From an uncultured Oscillospiraceae bacterium (GTDB lineage Bacteria > Bacillota > Clostridia > Oscillospirales > Acutalibacteraceae): a DNA stretch of 16,115 bases. Location of the stretch: NCBI GenBank assembly GCA_910588415.1, contig CAJUPK010000043.1:1-16115 (forward strand), read 5' to 3'. Of this stretch, positions 13,730 to 16,115 are shown one piece after another (position 1 is the first letter of the stretch; each line of letters opens with the position of its first letter). The translations under genes and the position numbers were made by a program. The notes under the pieces are model-generated. The model did no database searches, was not told the origin of the DNA, and was given only the letters and a program-made list of their open reading frames with translations.

Positions 13730-13998
13730 CCTGTACACGGCACGGACCAAGATGGCAGATATAGCCTATAGGGCCGTGTACAGGGAGTTTCCCTCCATCG
13801 CGCGAAGCGCTCGCTTTTGCTGCGCAAAAGTACGAGGGAAACTCCCCAACCTTAGCGGGTAAGGTGAGCACGGACCGGGATAGTATATATAGCCTATAGG
13901 GCCGTGTACAGGGAGTTTTCTCTCTTCGCGGCGGCACTGCCTGCGGCAAGCCGCGCTCCGCTTTCGCTTTGCGAAAGTGCAGAGAAAACATCCCGTAC
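13730..13998. repeat. Two hairpin-forming repeat units, 128 bp apart
   Basis: A 32-bp sequence containing CCTATAGGGCCGTGTACAGG occurs identically at 13759-13790 and 13887-13918, and similarity extends upstream to a shared CACGGACC. Each copy opens a large hairpin. Unit 1 pairs GGGAGTTTCCCTC (13783-13795) with GAGGGAAACTCCC (13834-13846). Unit 2 pairs GTTTTCTCT (13915-13923) with AGAGAAAAC (13981-13989), extended by GGGA/TCCC and GTAC/GTAC. The interiors differ but both hold CTTTTGC- or CTTTCGC-type inner hairpins. A third arm, CCTGTACACGGC (13730-13741), is inverted relative to 13773-13784. This looks like a small non-autonomous repeat family. No transposase is nearby. Confidence 0.75.
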
Positions 13999-14003
13999 CT
14001 TTG

Positions 14004-14012
14004 TGGTATAAT
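14004..14012 (+). promoter_or_regulatory. Possible extended -10 promoter element
   Basis: TGGTATAAT fits the extended -10 form TGnTATAAT. There is no convincing -35 box at 17 bases. If active it would start transcription at about 14019, at the edge of the perfect palindrome, and would read toward the penicillin-binding protein gene with a leader of about 200 bases. Confidence 0.35.
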
Positions 14013-14019
14013 AAACGCA

Positions 14020-14049
14020 CTTAAAAATCGGTATTTACCGATTTTTAAG
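14020..14049. other. Perfect 30-bp palindrome (terminator or operator)
   Basis: CTTAAAAATCGGTA (14020-14033) and TACCGATTTTTAAG (14036-14049) pair over 14 bp with a 2-base loop. Both strands show a short stem followed by ATTTTTAAG, so it may be a weak bidirectional terminator between the divergent TauE/SafE and penicillin-binding protein genes. Its position at the predicted start of the extended -10 promoter equally suits a repressor operator. Confidence 0.6.
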
Positions 14050-14216
14050 TAGGGCGGCGCAGGCGTGTCTGTGCCGCCGGGTTCAAAAGAAGGTTCACCT
14101 CTTTGTGAACTGCATTCACCCATAGTATGCGTATTTTCTTAGAAAAAAATCACATACTGACAGGGTAAACGCAGGATGAACAGGTAAAAAGCGGAATTCG
14201 CTTTTGGGGGTGGACC
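14050..14216 (+). other. Leader region of the penicillin-binding protein gene
   Basis: No gene is present. Several stems are visible: GGCGGC/GCCGCC (about 14053-14078), GTTCAC/GTGAAC (14093-14110), AGTATG/CATACT with an inner ATTTTCT/AGAAAA (about 14124-14158), and AAAAGCG-GAATT-CGCTTTT (about 14187-14205). The last one ends directly before the ribosome binding site GGGGGTGG, so it could influence access to it. Confidence 0.4.
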
Positions 14217-15842
14217 ATGAACGAACGGGCCAAGAGGAAACAGAGGCAGATGCTGCGGCGCAAAGCCTACTTTATGCTTTTGCTGCTGCTGGGGCTGATG
14301 GGGCTGGGAGGGCACTCCCTGGCCCATGTGTCCGGCCGGGCGGAGTATGTGGCAGCGGCAGGCCAGCAGAGCCTGTACCGGCTGGATGTGGCGAAATCCC
14401 GGGGGACCATTTACGACTGCAGGCTGCGCCCCCTGACAGGGGGCAAGACCCGCTGGACAGCGGCCGTGGCCCCCACCATAGAGGCAGTGGGCGCTGTAGA
14501 GACCGCCACGGGCGGCCAGTACCGGGACCGGCTGGCCCTGGCCCTGGAGGACGGCAAGCCCCTATCCCTGGAGGTGGACCGGCCGGTGGAGCACCCCTGT
14601 GTGGATATGTTCCGGGTGGCGAGCCGCTATGACGAGCAGCAGCTGGCTCCCCATGTGGTGGGATATCTGGACAGCCAGGGGGCTGGGGCCGCTGGGATAG
14701 AGCTGGCCATGAACGACGCCCTGGACAGCCACAGCGGGGAGATCACTGTATATTACCAGGTGGACGCCCTGGGCCGGGCCATTGCGGGAGCCAGCCGCCG
14801 GGTGGTGGATACCATGGAGGAGACCGGGGGCGGGGTGGCTGTCACCCTGGACAAGGACCTGCAGCGCCTGGCGGAAAACGCCTCCGCCAAGCTGGGCAAA
14901 GGGGCTGTGGTGGTCACAGAGGTGCCGGACTGCCAGGTGCGGGCGCTGGTCAGCCTGCCGGACTTTGAGCCCAACCGGATTGGCCAGGCAGCGGGCAGCC
15001 AGGAGGCTCCCCTGGTGAACCGGGCCTTCAGCGCCTATGCTCCCGGGTCGGTGTTTAAGCTGGTTACCGCTGCCGTAGAGCTGGAGAGCGGCCATGCGCT
15101 GGACAGCTTTGACTGTGCCGGGGCTTTAAACGCCGGAGGCCTGTTGTTCAACTGCTATGACGGCAAGCCCCACGGAGAGGTGGACCTGCGGGGGGCCATT
15201 GAGAAATCCTGCAACTGCTATTTTATCAGCGCGGCCCGGTCTCTGGGCGGTCTGCCAGTGCTGAGCATGGCCTATAACCTGGGGCTGGGGGCCAGGCAGG
15301 AATTTGGCCGGGGCCTGTACACGGACCCGGGAACCCTGCCGGAAGGGGACAGTCTGGCCAATCCCCGGGCTCTGGCAAACTTCTCCTTTGGCCAGGGGGA
15401 TGTGACGGTCACTCCCCTGCAGATGTGCGGGCTGATGAACGCCATTGCCTCTGACGGGGTGTACAGCTCTCCCAAGCTGATCGAGGGCCTGGTAAGCGCC
15501 GATGGCCAGCTGACCCCCCAAAAGCCAGTGACGGACGTGACCCTGCAGGCCATCAGCGGCAAAACAGCCGGACTTCTGCGGGAGTATCTTGCAGGTGCGG
15601 CGAAAAACGGCACAGGCGCGGCAGGCGCGCCCCAGGGGGTTCCCTGCGGCATCAAGACAGGAACGGCCCAGACAGGGGTGTATGAGAATGGCCAGGAGCT
15701 GTCTCATTTCTGGTACTGCGGGTTTGTCTGCGATGAGACCGGGCCCCGGTACTGCATCACGGTGCTGAAGGAGTCGGCCCTGGACAGCCAGGGGGTGGCG
15801 GAGGCCTTTCGGGAGATAGCCGCGGGCTGTGTAAAGAAGTGA
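14217..15842 (+). CDS. Class B penicillin-binding protein (transpeptidase)
   Basis: The 541-residue protein cross-links peptidoglycan at the outer face of the membrane. A basic cytoplasmic tail (RAKRKQRQMLRRK) and one membrane helix (about 18-37) are followed by a short dimerisation-type domain holding a degenerate RGTIYD motif (about 62-67). The transpeptidase domain starts near 215. The three active-site motifs are intact: S278-V-F-K281 in YAPGSVFK, S331-C-N333, and K480-T-G in IKTGTAQT. It is shorter than typical FtsI/SpoVD/PbpA proteins and has no PASTA domain. Relatives of similar length occur near RodA/FtsW or sporulation genes, but neither is visible before the contig ends. The ATG follows GGGGGTGG. 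The exact role (division, elongation or sporulation) is undecided. Confidence 0.93.
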   Translation: MNERAKRKQRQMLRRKAYFMLLLLLGLMGLGGHSLAHVSGRAEYVAAAGQQSLYRLDVAKSRGTIYDCRLRPLTGGKTRWTAAVAPTIEAVGAVETATGGQYRDRLALALEDGKPLSLEVDRPVEHPCVDMFRVASRYDEQQLAPHVVGYLDSQGAGAAGIELAMNDALDSHSGEITVYYQVDALGRAIAGASRRVVDTMEETGGGVAVTLDKDLQRLAENASAKLGKGAVVVTEVPDCQVRALVSLPDFEPNRIGQAAGSQEAPLVNRAFSAYAPGSVFKLVTAAVELESGHALDSFDCAGALNAGGLLFNCYDGKPHGEVDLRGAIEKSCNCYFISAARSLGGLPVLSMAYNLGLGARQEFGRGLYTDPGTLPEGDSLANPRALANFSFGQGDVTVTPLQMCGLMNAIASDGVYSSPKLIEGLVSADGQLTPQKPVTDVTLQAISGKTAGLLREYLAGAAKNGTGAAGAPQGVPCGIKTGTAQTGVYENGQELSHFWYCGFVCDETGPRYCITVLKESALDSQGVAEAFREIAAGCVKK

Positions 15843-16067
15843 CGCAGGGGAAGGAAAGACCGGCCTTGCCAAAGGCCGTACATAGGACCTCCCTGCTTCT
15901 GGATTGAACCATGGAAATCCCTGGGCCGCGCCCTTTTCCCAGATTTTCCTCTGGGGGATACAGCCGGGGCAGGGAAAGGGAGTGTCCAAACCGAGTTGTT
16001 AAACGAGAAATCTTTCGGCAGCAAAAAAGCAAAAAGGTTCGTTGTCTCATCGAGTTGGCACACCAAC
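15843..16067. other. Non-coding stretch after the penicillin-binding protein gene
   Basis: A 7-bp hairpin CGGCCTT-GCCA-AAGGCCG lies at 15861-15878, 18 bases after the stop, with no T run. A second, CCCAGA/TCTGGG, is near 15939-15956. From about 15995 the sequence becomes AT-rich. I see no convincing gene or clear intrinsic terminator before the adapter junction. Confidence 0.45.
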
Positions 16068-16115
16068 AGATCGGAAGAGCGTCGTGTAGGGAAAGAGTGT
16101 AGATCTCGGTGGTCG
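16068..16115. other. Illumina sequencing adapter left on the contig end
   Basis: The final 48 bases begin AGATCGGAAGAGC and continue GTCGTGTAGGGAAAGAGTG, the reverse complement of the Illumina TruSeq universal adapter. A forward frame reads into it as IGRASCRERV, a peptide tail familiar from adapter-contaminated entries. These bases are not genomic. Confidence 0.98.

Noticed and set aside
13674..14123. 150-codon upstream extension of the TauE/SafE subunit 1 frame
   Set aside because: It translates the hairpin repeats into repeated PVHGPIGYI-like peptides. The transporter signature begins at the GTG that has a good ribosome binding site.
15911..16102. Open frame ending in IGRASCRERV
   Set aside because: Its tail is translated adapter sequence, and the rest has no coding features.

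Overview
The window looks like the end of a short-read contig from a GC-rich member of the Bacillota, most likely class Clostridia in the Oscillospiraceae neighbourhood. The signs are a DUF4364 protein, strong AGGAGG-type ribosome binding sites, a T-box leader, a Bacillus-type pyruvate kinase with the extra C-terminal domain, and split TauE/SafE genes. This placement is inferred from gene content, not from a search. The last 48 bases (16068-16115) are Illumina adapter and not genome.

Region 1 (1-4642, minus strand) is one compact unit read right to left from a good sigma-A-type promoter at 4614-4642. A structured leader is followed by pyruvate kinase (pyk), a protein built on fifteen 11-residue coiled-coil repeats, a membrane-anchored SPFH/prohibitin protein, and a DUF4364 winged-helix-type protein. 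The gaps between genes are 52, 12 and 48 bases. Region 2 (4643-7598) carries a family 2 membrane glycosyltransferase (minus) divergent from a membrane DUF218/YdcF-like protein (plus). The glycosyltransferase promoter has a tandem 11-bp box resembling the VanR/OmpR type of operator. A GNAT acetyltransferase follows at 7704-8189.

Region 3 (8244-13108, plus strand) is the most interesting part. A promoter and a T-box tRNA-sensing riboswitch, with antiterminator and terminator both readable, precede a four-gene cluster. The cluster encodes a 769-aa fusion of an XRE helix-turn-helix, a cupin and an AMP-forming acyl-CoA synthetase; a translationally coupled nucleoside-phosphorylase-family protein; a second GNAT acetyltransferase; and a DUF308/HdeD-like membrane protein. 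An intrinsic terminator for this operon lies inside the convergent gene, about 190 bases past the last stop codon. If the T-box reading is right, charging of one tRNA controls an acyl-CoA ligase that carries its own DNA-binding and cupin modules.

Region 4 (12889-14216) holds two half-size TauE/SafE transporter genes (minus), preceded by two hairpin-forming repeat units 128 bp apart and a perfect 30-bp palindrome. Region 5 (14217-15842) encodes a class B penicillin-binding protein with all three transpeptidase motifs. Together with the glycosyltransferase and the YdcF-like gene it gives the window a cell-envelope flavour. No tRNA, rRNA, CRISPR array, transposase or integrase was seen.
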